Of a DNA stretch of 64,000 nt, positions 45,871 to 56,660 are shown one piece after another. Origin of the DNA: Lathyrus oleraceus. Lineage: Eukaryota > Streptophyta > Magnoliopsida > Fabales > Fabaceae. The notes beneath the pieces were generated by a model that was not told the origin of the DNA, ran no database searches, and worked only from the letters and a program-made list of their open reading frames with translations. Position numbers and translations under genes: made by a program. Position 1 is the first letter of the stretch, and every line of letters starts with the position of its first letter. The stretch is taken from positions 443,945,816 to 444,009,815 of the forward strand of contig NC_066581.1 in assembly GCF_024323335.1 (NCBI RefSeq). Direction: 5' to 3'.

Positions 45871-47713
45871 GGTAAACGAAAACGAATCCACCGGAGAAAA
45901 TCAAAGAAGTAAATTACCTTTTACAAGTTACTGGGTAAGTTAACACAGGTAAAGTACTTGACACCAAGAAGAATATTACCAGATACTGGGTAATAAACTC
46001 TTGGGGGACCAAAAGATCTATCTAGGTAAGAACTAGAAAGAAACGGTCAAACAAGACTCAACCTAATGAGGATATAGCTCAAGGAGAGTGGTTTCATCCA
46101 GATAATGACATGTGGAGGAAACTAAAATACTAATCGTCCACGAGGCAAAAACTCAGTGGGGAAGGAGAAGAGATAAACTTTTTTTGCTTAAGGGACTGAT
46201 ACTCTACAATTGAAGGAGGACAGACACACCCAACCTGCATGGGGAAATAATATCATCAAAGCAGGGGATCAGAAGAAAAATCAATGCGATAAAAATGCAT
46301 AATGAAATATTTGATGATGTGTTGCATGTATATGCATGAGTACATATATGATTATGCTGACAAATGAGCATAAAGGATACAAATAACAAAGATCTGAATC
46401 ATCACGACTAGATGTTTGGCTAATCTCAACAAGATGGAGCACCAACTGGAGAACCTTCTAGGGATGAAAATAAATCACTGAGGACATAAAATCCTAATTG
46501 CAAGATGAATTTAACTCTGTATAGGGGAAGGACATGGAGAACATGCATCCGACCCAAAATTTTGAGGATAAAGAGAGATCTGCTGAGTATCCTAACAAGT
46601 CAACGTTGTAGGGAATTTTAAGTCAACACCGTATCAAAAGGGGAGACAACCTTGCAGGGGACATCAATAGTACTGCTCAGAACCAAGCACTGATGGGGGA
46701 TAGAGGGAAGAGCTTCTATCGGAAGATGGAAGTTCGCTAGAGTCTTAAATCATAACAAGAGGTAAAACTCTGAGTGAAGAGAACCAGACATTCTACTGGG
46801 GATTCCATCAAAAAACATCTATATGGAGCTTCACTAGGGATACAATGATCTGCCAGGATAAATCAAAGACCACAAAAACTTCTTCAATAATCATCAGATT
46901 CTTCTTGGAGATTGAGAAGTAAACCAATCCCAAGGCACCAAAATATCAACCGGATCTGCCAACTCACGCTAGAGGAGAAACTGCCACGGCTATGCAACAC
47001 ACAAGTAAATGTGTTGAGGATCTGGAGACCCAAAATCCAGAGTTCATTCATCAAGTCACAAACTGGGAAATGCAAAAACATGAATACCTCAGCTGGGGAA
47101 ATATGGATTGTAAAAGGAATAAATCATCAACTCGGCTGAGGATGAGACCCACCAACTCTACCAGGGATGATAAATTGCTTGGGAAGAGAAACTTATCAAC
47201 CATGCTGAGGATGAACGGAGAACTGTTGTGGAGGAAAATCTATCAAACCACTGCTTGGGAAAAACCAACAATGCTTCACATATCCAGGCTATCCGTCCTT
47301 GAGACTGTTGTTGACATTTCTTTTTGAAATCGATTATTCTTAAAGTAAATGCCTTATTATTTTAAGAAAAATGATTGTTCATTTATTTATTTATTCCGAA
47401 ATTATCATCATAAAAATTCAATTTTAAAATAGAAACAACTAAGAATATGAAATAATTGGGTAAAAGCTTAACTTTATTTAATAGAATGGTAGCCCGCAAG
47501 TGGCAGAACTCCACGGATCTTTACAAAATTTGAAAATGGTAATTTACATGGAAAAGGGCTATATTTAATATAATGGCCGCTACTCTCCCTACCAACTTCA
47601 AAATCCATTGTGTTTGTCTTTGGTTGAGCATGATGAATCAAAACTAAATGACTGCTCAAAACTGCTTCAAAGGTACGGATTGGCCGAATGCAGTTACTTG
47701 CCATAATCCTTAA

Positions 47714-47885
47714 TTTTGCCTAGATTTCCCCGAGATGGGGTACTCAATCTACTGGGATAAATTTTCTGTTTTATGTCTCTAATTTTTGCCTGGATCGCCC
47801 TTTCGGGTTGTCAATCCACCGAGACATTCATTTTTGCCTAAGTCACCCTTTCGGGTTTTCAACTTAGCGAGTTGTTCTTTTCTTT
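47714..47885. repeat. Three-copy short repeat beside the Ogre B integrase stop
   Basis: TTTTGCCTAGAT / TTTTTGCCTGGATC / TTTTTGCCTAAGTC each open a unit of about 50-67 bp that ends with a CAATC/CAACTT plus GAG phrase. Two units share CCCTTTCGGGTT. Confidence 0.8.
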
Positions 47886-49150
47886 TTAGGCGAAGTATTT
47901 CTTGACTACATCGGCGTTCACAGGACGCGTGAACTCTTCACCATCCATAGTTGAAAGAATCAAAGCACCGTCTGAAAAGGCTCTCTTAACAACATATGGG
48001 CCTTCACAATTAGGATTCCATTTGCCTCTAGAATCAGGTTTGAAAGACAAGATCTTCTTGAGCACGAGGCCACCTTCTCTGAATATACGAGGGTTGACCT
48101 TCTTATCAAAAGCTTTCTTCATTCTCTACTGATATAACTAACCATGGCACATGGTAGTCAATCTCTTTTTTTCAATCAAATTGAACTGATCATATCTGGT
48201 CTGACACCATTCAGCTTCAGTCAACTTGGCTTCCATCAAAACACGCAATGATGGGATCTCAACCTCTACGGGGAGTACAACTTCCATGCCATAAACGAGA
48301 GAGAAAGGGGTTCCCCCTGTTGAAGTGCGGATGGATGTATGGTACCTATGCAAAGCAAATGGGAGCATTTCATGTCAATCTTTATATGTCACAACCATCT
48401 TCTGAATGATCTTCTTAATATTCTTATTCGCAGCTTCAACAACCCCATTCATCTTGGGTTTGTAGGGAGAACAATTATGATGTGCAATCTTGAAGTCTTT
48501 GAAAAGAGCTTCCACCATAACGACATATAATATGCTTCTTGGTAAACCTTACAACAACTTGCTTGGTCACATTTGCATATGATGCCGCTTCAACCCACTT
48601 TGTGAAGTAATCAATAGCCACCAGAATGAAACGATGTTTGTTTCAGGCTTTGGGCTCAATCATGCCAATCATATAAATTCCCCACATGGAAAAGGGCCAT
48701 GGAGAGGAAATGACATTCAACAGTGTCGGAGGAACATGAATTTTATCCGCATAAATTTGACACTTGTGGCATTTTTTCACAAACTTGCAACAATTAAACT
48801 CTATTGTCATGAGTACCAAAGTTGTCTCAACATTTTTCTTTGCCATAACATGTCCATTGGAATGAGTACCAAAGTAACCTTCATAGACTTCAGTCATCAA
48901 TAGGTATACTTTGTGTCTATCTATGCATATGAGCAAAACCATATTGAAATTTATCCTTATAAAGCACATCCCCATTCAGGTAGAAGTTACCAGTCAATCT
49001 TCTCAAAGTCTTCTTATCTCTTAAAGATGCCCCGGGTGGGTAAATCTGACTTTGGAGGAAACATTTGATATCATAATACCATGGCTTTTCATCTTTGACG
49101 TCTTCAACAGCAAACACATGAGCTGGCCTATCATGACGCATCACAGTCAA
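47886..49150 (-). pseudogene. Ogre B integrase (degenerate)
   Basis: From right to left: linker with YDIKCFLQSQ, RRLTGNFYLNGDVLYK (49140-48940); zinc finger region with EVYEGYFGTHSNGH and CCKFVKKCHKCQIYADK (about 48890-48740); core start with PWPFSMWG and IGMIEPKA (about 48680-48643), where I or M replaces the family's usual catalytic aspartate context; then LPFALHRYHTS, TPFSLVYGMEVVLPVE (48368-48250) and the C-terminal end SRGKWNPNCEGPYVVKRAFS to KKYFA at 47886. Near 48513 the codons that should carry the second catalytic aspartate (a TDNG-type motif) are missing. Stops at about 48642, 48136 and others. Inactive. Confidence 0.85.
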
Positions 49151-49165
49151 ATTGGGAACTTCATT

Positions 49166-49640
49166 CTAGAACTTCACCACAATCATGGAAGCTAAAGTTG
49201 CAAGAGCATCTGCCATCCGGTTTTCATCTCGAGGAATATGATGAAACTCAACCTTTGTAAAGAAAGTTGAAATCCTCCTCGCGTAATCTCTATACGGTAT
49301 CAAACCGGGTTGGTTCGTCTCCCATTCACCTTTGATCTGATTCACGACCAAAGTTGAATCTTCATAAACGTCAAGATATTTGATTCTGAGATCGATGGCT
49401 TCTTCAAGCCCTCATAATGCAAGCTTCATACGCAACCATATTGTTTGTACATTTGAAGGCCAATCTAGTTGTGAACGGAAAATGAGTGCCTTGAGGAGTA
49501 ATAATCATTGCCCCAATGCTTTTACCATATGAATTAACAACTCCATCAAATACCATGCCCCAATGGGAACCAGGTTCTGGCCCTTCTTCAAGCAACGGTT
49601 CATCATAATCTTTCATCTTCAAGTACAAAATCTCTTTGTT
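49166..49640 (-). pseudogene. Ogre B second RNase H (archaeal-like type)
   Basis: WGMVFDGVVNSYGKSIGAMI, LAFKCTNNMVAYEACIMRA, then after a frameshift near 49400 VVNQIKGEWE, VEFHHIPRDENRMADALATL. This is a second RNase H placed between the RT-linked RNase H and integrase, a known feature of Tat/Ogre elements. Acidic residues (D of FDG, E of YEA, D of ADAL) are retained. Confidence 0.85.
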
Positions 49641-49724
49641 AGGAAAGTCATACTAAACTGACTGGTAATCTTCAATGGGTTGGTGAGCCAAATGGTCATC
49701 CAAGACACTTCCTTTAATAGCTTT

Positions 49725-51299
49725 TTAAGATTGGTATTCAATATCATACTCAGACAATAACATATGCCAACAAGCAATCCTCCTAGTTAAAGAAGGCTTC
49801 TCAAAAATGTACTTGATTGGATCCATTTTGGATATCAACCAAGTAGTATGATTCAACATATACTGGCGCAGATGCTTAGCATCCCAAGCCAATGCGCAAC
49901 ATGTCTTCTCAAGCATAGAATACCGAGTCTCACAGTCAGTGAACTTCTTACTGAGGTAGTAAATTGCATATTCTTTCTTCCCATATTCATCTTGCTGGCC
50001 AAGAACACAACCCATACTTTCTTCGAGCATAATCAAATACATGATCAAAGATCTTCCTTCAACAGGCAACGACATAATCGGAGTCTCAAGAAGATACTCT
50101 TTGATACTATCAAAAGCTTTATGGAAATCCTCGGTCCAATCACAAGACTGATATTTTCGAAGGAGCTTGAATATAGGAACACATGTGGCAGTCATATGCA
50201 TATAAATCTTGAGATATAGTTCAAGCGGCCGAGAAAACCTTTGACTTGCTTATCAGCTTTGGGCGCAGGTATCTCTTGTATTGCTTTGACCTTGGCAGGA
50301 TCAACCTCAATACCCTTCTCGCTGACAATCAAGCCTAACAACTTTCCAGTACGAACACCAAAAGTGCACTTATTGGGATTCAAGCGAAGTTTATATTTCC
50401 TCAAACGGTGGAATAACATCAATAAATGCTCAACATGTTCTTCTTTATCACTTGACTTAGAAATCATATCACCAACATACACTTCAATCTCTTTATGCAT
50501 CATGTCATGAAAAAGAGTGGTCATAGCTCTCTAGTACGTTGCACCAGCAATCTTTAAACCGAAAGGCATCACTCGATAACAGAATGTTCCCCAAGGTGTA
50601 ATGAATATGGTCTTCTCCATATCTTCGGATGCCATCTTAATCTGATTATAACTGGAAAATCCGTCCATAAACAAAAAGACTTTGAATTTAGCTATATTAT
50701 CTACCAACATATCAATGTGTGGCAGAGGAAAATCATCTTTCGGACTGGATTTATTCAAATCTCTATAGTCAACACGCATACGGACTTTTCCATATTTCTT
50801 AAGAACAGGCACAATGTTGGCCACCCACTGTAGATACTTGGAGGTAACAAGGAAACCAGCATCAATCTTCTTCTGCACCTCCTCCTTAATCTTTACTGCC
50901 ATATCAGGATGAGTTCTTCTCAACTTCTGCTTGACCGACGGACATTCTTACTTCAAAGGCAATCTATGTTCCACAATCTCAGAATCTAAACCAGGCATGT
51001 CTTGATAGGACCAAGCAAACACATCAGAATACTCACGAAGAAGATAAATCAACCCCTTTCTAGCTTCTGGACACAGTTGAGACCCAATATTGACTTCCTT
51101 CACATTATCATCAAAACCCAAGTTGACTAATTCAATCTGATCTTCAAAACATTGAATGGCTTTTTCCTTGTGCTCAAGCAAACGGGATAACTCATCAAAT
51201 ATTTCTTCATCATCATTCTCTTCCACAACTTCAAACATAGGGAAATCAAAGTTTGGAGAGGGAGTAGAATCATTACATTCAATGGGTTTGAGAACTAAC
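49725..51299 (-). pseudogene. Ogre B reverse transcriptase and RNase H (second exon)
   Basis: From the intron acceptor at 51300: PMFEVVEEND (51245), VFAWSYQDMPG (about 51010), KIKEEVQKKIDAGF, VPVLKKYGKVRMRVDYRDLN (about 50800), PFGLKIAGATY then TAG (50531), HKEIEVYVGDMISKS (about 50475), GKLLGLIVSEKGIEVDP, FLGRLNYISRF, and RNase H with CVLGQQDEYGKKEYAIYYLSKK (about 49980) to LLSEYDIEYQS (49728). The usual YVDD box reads YVGD, so one catalytic aspartate is a glycine. Several stops and at least one frameshift near 50200 remain. Confidence 0.9.
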
Positions 51300-51554
51300 C
51301 TGCATCATGATTTGATATTTTGATTTCAGAGAATGGAGTGCAAACAAATATTATGCAGATGGAAAGATTATTATTTATTTATGTTTTTTGTGATTACCAT
51401 TTTCAGAAAAAGCATAAAAGTAAAAATAAGCATCATAGATATGGATGAATAAAATTGTATTTTATTGATGATAATAAGGAAATGCCCAACAATGTTTCAC
51501 TTCTCCCTTAGGCATAGGAGAAGAATTTTTATTAAAATAATAAAAACAAATTAC
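51300..51554 (-). other. Predicted 255-bp intron of Ogre B
   Basis: Donor GTAATTTG at 51554 and acceptor TGATGCAG ending at 51300 (minus strand). Removing it joins the frame ending MHHLK in protease-linker ORF to LVLKPIECND leading into the RT ORF, in frame. The insert is A/T rich with stops. Ogre elements are known to carry a spliced intron between protease and RT, and Ogre E has the same donor at 29626. Confidence 0.85.
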
Positions 51555-52046
51555 TTCAAATGGTGCATCACAACAGGAATATCAACAACAACCCAATTGT
51601 TGCAAGTCTGGTCGTGCGTTACAAAGTTGGTACAAACTTCGTCTTCATCACTGTCTTCAATAATGGCAGATGAGTGTTGATCATCCTTGTGAATGAACCC
51701 TCCACTGTAGAAAACTTCTTGCATGGCCTTAACATTGGTGTTGAATGGCCCTTGCTGAAATCCCAGCCCTACTCTATTCTTGTTCTCAACGACTTCCACA
51801 ATGCGACCCCATCTGCTGGTGCTACCAGCCTGAACAACCTCCTTTGCATCCTTCAAAAAAGACATGGGTGCCCCCAACTTTCTTCAATTCGCCAGTAATA
51901 GTCAAAGCTTGGAACGATGTTCCAACTTCTTCCTTGATATCTACATAAGTAAAGGATGACAAATGGCTTAGTAACAACGCTTTCTCTCCACCACCAACAA
52001 CAAGCTTTTCGTTCTTAACAAATTTCAACTTCTGGTGCAGAGTAGA
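51555..52046 (-). pseudogene. Ogre B protease C-terminal remnant and linker
   Basis: STLHQKLKFVKNEKLVV and LLSHLSSFTYVD (52045-51950), then after a frameshift near 51840 RWGRIVEVVENKNRVGLGFQ to MHHLK at 51552. The protease catalytic part is missing: gag codons at about 52055 run directly into the end of protease. Compare Ogre E, which keeps another 40 or so codons (ITFQVMD to LHQK). Confidence 0.85.
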
Positions 52047-52049
52047 CAT

Positions 52050-53814
52050 TCATCCATCAACCTTTGAGTATCTCTTTTAATAATTGCACAACCACGAGGG
52101 TTAACGCTACAAATAAAACAACCATCATGGTCATGTTCACAATGGCTCACCAGGCATAAATCTCTATGAATATCCACCAAGGACCTACGGATACAATGCA
52201 CATCAAATACCCTGAAATTTCTAGGACAATCGTCTACCATGTTCATAGAAGCATTGTCATGAGCATGCAACGAGTTGGCTTTAACATTTGATGCTTGATC
52301 CTCAAAGGACACCATACCGCTCTTGACCAGCTTTTGAACTTCATATTTCAGGGGGGTAATAGTTTTCAATATCATGACCAGGAGATCCCTGGTAAAAGCA
52401 CAATGTAAGTCTGGTTTGAACCACCGTGACAGTGGCTCAGGAATTTGTGGAGGATTCATTGGTTGGATCAGATTCTTGACTACCAAGGACGGGCATAGTT
52501 CTGCATATGTCATAGGAATAAGGTCAAAAGAGACCTTCTTCCTTTCAAAGTTTTAATGATGATTGTTATTGTTGTAGTTGGTGCGTTGTTGCAGTTGTTA
52601 TTGATGTTGTTGTTGAATAGGAATTGATTTATTGGTTGAATTATTGGTAAAGACTGGAATTTCTGATGATACTTGATGTTGATGTTGACGGGACTGAGAA
52701 TTTTTCCTCACACGAGGCCTCCTCTGCCTCCTTGTTGATACTACATTATTTCTCATTCCTTCTTTTTGGAGAAGCTACCACTGCACTTCTTGCTCGCCGA
52801 TGCTTCATCTTTCGATAAACGTCCTTCACGGACCCCTTCTTCAAATCTCATCCCCATATTTACCATCTCGGTAAAATCATTAGGGGAACTTGTGATCATA
52901 CGTTCATAGTAAAATGAACTCAGCGTTTTCAAAAATATCTTAGTCATTTCCTTTTCCTCCAAAGGCGGACTAATCTGAGCAGCTAACTCCCTCTATATTT
53001 GAGCATATTCTTTGAATGTCTCTTTGTCATTCTGAGACATCGATCTCAATTGATCCTGATCTAGCACCATATCAACATTGTACTTATATTATTTGAGAAA
53101 GGCCTCGCCCAAGTCATTATAAGTATGGACACTAGCACTGTCCAGGCCCATATACCATCTAAGGGCAGCTCCAGTCAGACTATCTTGGAAGTAGTGAATA
53201 AGTAGCTGGTCATTGTCGGTTTGAGTAGACATCTTTCTAGTATACATGACAAGATGACTTAACGGACAAGTATTCCCCTTGTATTTTTCAAAGTCTGGGA
53301 CCTTGAACTTCACCAGAATCTTGATATTAGGCAATAAACGCAACTCGACGACACTCTTACCAAATAAGTCCTTACCTCTTAGAGTCTTCAATTCCTTGTG
53401 CAACTCAAGAAACTAATCCTTCATCTCATCCATCTTATCATAAACATCTAGACCTTTAGACAACTCAGAGTGATAAATAGTTTCCTCGACAAGAGGTAAA
53501 GTATGCACAATAGGAGGAGGAACAGACAGGACCGGGCTAGATACCGACAGAGAAGCAAATGTTGATGCGTATCCTTCAGGCACAAAATTTGGTGGCATTC
53601 CCTACGGGAACCCAACAGGCATGGCAGGAACAGACCGACTAGCAATGCCAAGCACATATGACGAAGCAATCTCTGAAATGACAGTCCTCTAAGGATGAGG
53701 AGTTGCAGGAAGTGGCGACGGTTGGGTCTGAGCAGTTATCACAGACTCCATCAAAGTAGTGAGTCTGGAAATTTCATCCTTCAGCTCTCTGTTCACTTGT
53801 TCAAGGTGCTCCAT
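52050..53814 (-). pseudogene. Ogre B gag (degenerate)
   Basis: An in-frame ATG at 53814 (MEHLEQVNRELKDEISRL) opens a coiled-coil-like start; the preceding HHYNTRAN codons are typical of Ogre gag, so the true start may be a little upstream. The middle has ELRLLPNIKI, FEKYKGNTCPLSHLVMY and YFQDSLTGAALRWYMGLDSA (53403-53100), the retrotransposon gag core. TAG/TAA codons interrupt near 53689, 53599, 53410 and 53086. A frameshift between 52750 and 52515 leads to the C-terminal part (52513-52055); the zinc knuckle near 52405 is disrupted by a one-base shift and its last cysteine position is tyrosine. No functional gag. Confidence 0.87.
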
Positions 53815-54049
53815 TATTCTTAGATGATTAGCTCGGGTGTTATAGTGATGAGTCAGCTTGGCTGATACACAGAAGAAGAACTGATAAGACACTTGCCGGA
53901 AGAAACCTGTTATGCAAATGATGCATAAAATGCAATGTTTTCGATTTTTTTTTAATTTCAAGGAACATATGAAGTCATACTTGCAAATATTTTCAATTAG
54001 TAATAACAATAATCAATAATAACAATTCAATTGACCATATAATCTCTTT

Positions 54050-55635
54050 TTATTCATAAAAATTTGGAAGGATTACACTGAGTACAATTTCAGAAACCAA
54101 AATACATATACAAGAGAAAAGGAAACTATCATCCGAAGGATCCCTAGTAACTGCATCTGATGATCTGGCTATGGGAGCATACTTCCTTCGGATGTGTCGA
54201 ATCTCTAACTCAAAGGATGTCTTCATCTGAGCCTTCTCGAGGACAAGCTGATCAACAATTTTCTTCCAAGCACCAGAAGGTTGAGGCATACTAGAGAAAA
54301 ATAAATCCTTTGGCTCTCTTTGTCTCTTCATTGCATGCTCTTCAAGAATCTCAATAATTGCATCTTTGTCTTTTGACTAGATTTGCAACTCCTCATGCTT
54401 TCGGCTCAAAGCATGGAACCGCTATTCCCACAAATCTCTCTCTTGCTTCATCTAGGCAAGTGCGTCTTCCAACTCCTCTACATCTTGGTTAGGGAGAGTT
54501 AATGATTCATCCACGACTATAGACATAGGTCTCTCACAAACGTACACCATATTAAGCTCTAAAGCTCTCATCTTCACCCAAATAGTGTAAGCTTCTAAAG
54601 TTACACAATTGCATGAACCAAGCTCGGATCTTCCTTTCCTATGCATATTGTGCAGAGCGCACGCACCATTCAACTCTTCAGAAGTTAGGGATCTTTACCC
54701 TCTTGATAGAATAGACCTTCTAACTGAACATTATTAGGATTACCTCTCAAGGGGAACCCAAGTTGACGAGGGCCAATGATGGGTTATAGTTGATTCCTCC
54801 TTGCGTACCAATGAGAGGCACGTTAGAGAACTCACCACAATTATCAATAATGTCCAAGCTACCCAATGCAGTATCATACCAAACAATACCATCATTAGTG
54901 AGAGACATAAGTCTCTGGGACCACCGTAGACATTATCGGTTCTCCAAGAAAGCAGACGTCTAAGGCAAGTGTGAAATAAACCACTTGTACAGAAGAGGAA
55001 CACAACACACAATAGTCCCGCCACTTGTAGAATTCCTCAAATGCAAAGAGAAATACATGTCACCCAACAGAGTCGGAACATGATTCCTAATCAAGAAAAT
55101 TCTAATGGCGTTAACATCAACAAAACCGTCAATATTAGGGAACAAAGCTAAACTATAGATGAGAAATACAAAGATAGCTTCAAAAGCATCCATGCTACCG
55201 GCTTGAGCAAAAACAGTAGCTCTACCAATGAGAAATTCAGAAGTCAACCTAAGAATCCCTCTTTTCTTCACCAAATGAGCATCAATCTCAAATTTCTTCA
55301 GATGAAGAGCTTTGGCTATGACATGAGATCTCAGGATATCCTCCAATCCACTAAAAGGTACCTTGTCAGATACGGGCATACCCAAGAGATAGGCATACTC
55401 CTCCAACATGGGCACGAGATGATATTCGGGAAAAGTGAAGCACCGATAAAGAGGGTCATAGAACTGAACCAAAACACTCAGTAGTACTTCAACCACATCA
55501 GTAGATAATACAGACAAGAGTTTCCCATGACGTTGCTTGAAGTCCAAGGGATCTAATACGAAGGATGACAACTTCCTTAGCTCTTTCAAATCAGGACCTC
55601 TGAAACTGTACTTCTTAGTGTTCTTTCGTCCATAA
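54050..55635 (-). pseudogene. Ogre B ORF1 (upstream extra ORF, degenerate)
   Basis: Open from about 55589 to 54960: LKELRKLSSFVLDP, FPEYHLVPMLEEYAYLLGMPVSD, FLIGRATVFAQAG, AIFVFLIYSLALFPNIDGFVD. Later parts change frame (55024-54740) and reach LEKAQMKTSFELEIRHIRRKY near 54230, a helical end. Stops at about 54960, 54740 and 54370. This ORF precedes gag in Ogre elements. It resembles plant proteins listed with an uncharacterised domain (DUF7745-like, from memory, unverified). Its role is unknown. Ogre A has the start of the same ORF at 5843. Confidence 0.78.
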
Positions 55636-56498
55636 TCTATGGTCTGAAAATATTTGCAAAAAAGACCTTAGTTCCCTTGAAATTTATTTTTCTTTGATGA
55701 ATGTTATGATGCGCATGTATGCATGAATACAATAATCACACATAAGGGATCACACACAAGGAAACACAAACAAAGGTTAAGGTATGAATCAAGTCATCAT
55801 CAAGATCAATCATCCACTTTGGTGGATTATGGTCTTCATCTTATCAACACCCAAGTTACGTTGCTATTGACAAGACTTGATCGGATCAACCAAGAATCAA
55901 AGGGTTTGTTGTGAGTCACGAGCATGGAGTCGGGTTAAGAACCATCCCAAAGGAGTGTACTAAGGGTAAAAACTTGTAGATCATGTTCTAAAATGTTCCT
56001 AGAGTATTGATCTGATCTATCGGATACTATAGGTTACGATGACTGACTCATCAACCCATAGTATTCTCAAGAGAAACTCGTCTGAGTGTAGTATCGTGTA
56101 ACAACGGTTATCAAATATACACTAGAACAGTCCCTGCATTACGTCCTAAATAGGCCAAATTGGGTTAAATTTTCTACGGTCCTCAACTTCTCGGACCCCC
56201 AAATTAGAGAAAGTAATGCCTATCCACGACTTACTCGTGTGACATCAGTAACTCCCAAGAGATCTCCATTGAATGGGGGATCTCATGTCAACTCTTTTAG
56301 GACTACTCATTCAAAGCCAACATGACTATATCACCCTTATATCTTAGACTGCACTCAAGTTTGGGTTAGAACTTATCTCACCACATAGGGATCACCAAGC
56401 ACAACGGACAGAGTATCACACAATAATATATACAAACAAACATCAAATACACAAACACATATACACACAAAAAGTAGGCTAAACCCACTAAGGACTAC
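55636..56498 (-). other. Ogre B 5' leader
   Basis: Untranslated sequence that aligns by eye with the Ogre A leader (5844-6830): shared AATCATCCA-TTTGGTGGAT, GAGTCACGAGCATGGAGT and GGAGTGTACTA blocks. No gene seen. Confidence 0.8.
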
Positions 56499-56518
56499 TC
56501 CCTAACAAAGTCGCCACT
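56499..56518 (-). promoter_or_regulatory. Ogre B primer binding site (tRNA-Arg type, mutated)
   Basis: Minus strand GTGGCGACTTTGTTAGGGAG, versus GTGGCGACTCTGCTGGGGAA in Ogre A. C-to-T and other changes have weakened it. Confidence 0.8.
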
Positions 56519-56522
56519 TAAT

Positions 56523-56660
56523 TTCTGTAGCTGTAAATTCATGACCATCAAGCAATGGATAAACTTGACGTCAATAAAACCAGCGTCGCCACCGCGCTTT
56601 TATTGTTTCCAAAGGTAAAAGGCAAAAGTGCGAACAAAGTCCAAAGATAAGAAGTTTTCA
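56523..56660 (-). repeat. Ogre B 5' LTR, only 138 bp left
   Basis: Matches the U5 end of the B 3' LTR (TGTAGCTGTAAATTCATGACC to GATAAGAAGTTTTCA) and breaks off at 56660, where Copia sequence begins. Confidence 0.85.

Larger units (their letters stand above)
44783..47885 (-). other. Ogre B 3' untranslated region
   Basis: About 3.1 kb between the integrase stop and the PPT without a domain-bearing ORF. It contains a tandem array of about 100-bp units (45420-45870), dispersed TTACTGGGTA words (for example near 45325, 45595, 45797, 45930), and a short three-copy repeat next to the integrase stop (47714-47885). Ogre elements are known for long, variable 3' UTRs with tandem subrepeats. Confidence 0.8.
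41968..56660 (-). mobile_element. Ogre B: near full-length Ogre-like Ty3/Gypsy element, inactivated
   Basis: Minus-strand order from right to left: truncated 5' LTR, PBS, leader, ORF1, gag, protease remnant, intron, RT, RNase H, second RNase H, integrase, 3' untranslated region with tandem repeats, PPT, 3' LTR. The second RNase H, the extra ORF1 and the intron are hallmarks of the Ogre/Tat lineage. The 3' LTR inserted into integrase codons of Ogre E. Multiple lesions make it non-autonomous. Confidence 0.9.

Noticed and set aside
45038..47327. Several 60-110-residue frames in the Ogre B 3' UTR
   Set aside because: They have no domain, are not shared with the Ogre C 3' UTR, and overlap tandem repeats.
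47886..48132. Plus-strand 76-residue frame at the Ogre B integrase end
   Set aside because: It is the antisense of integrase C-terminal codons ending in KKYFA.
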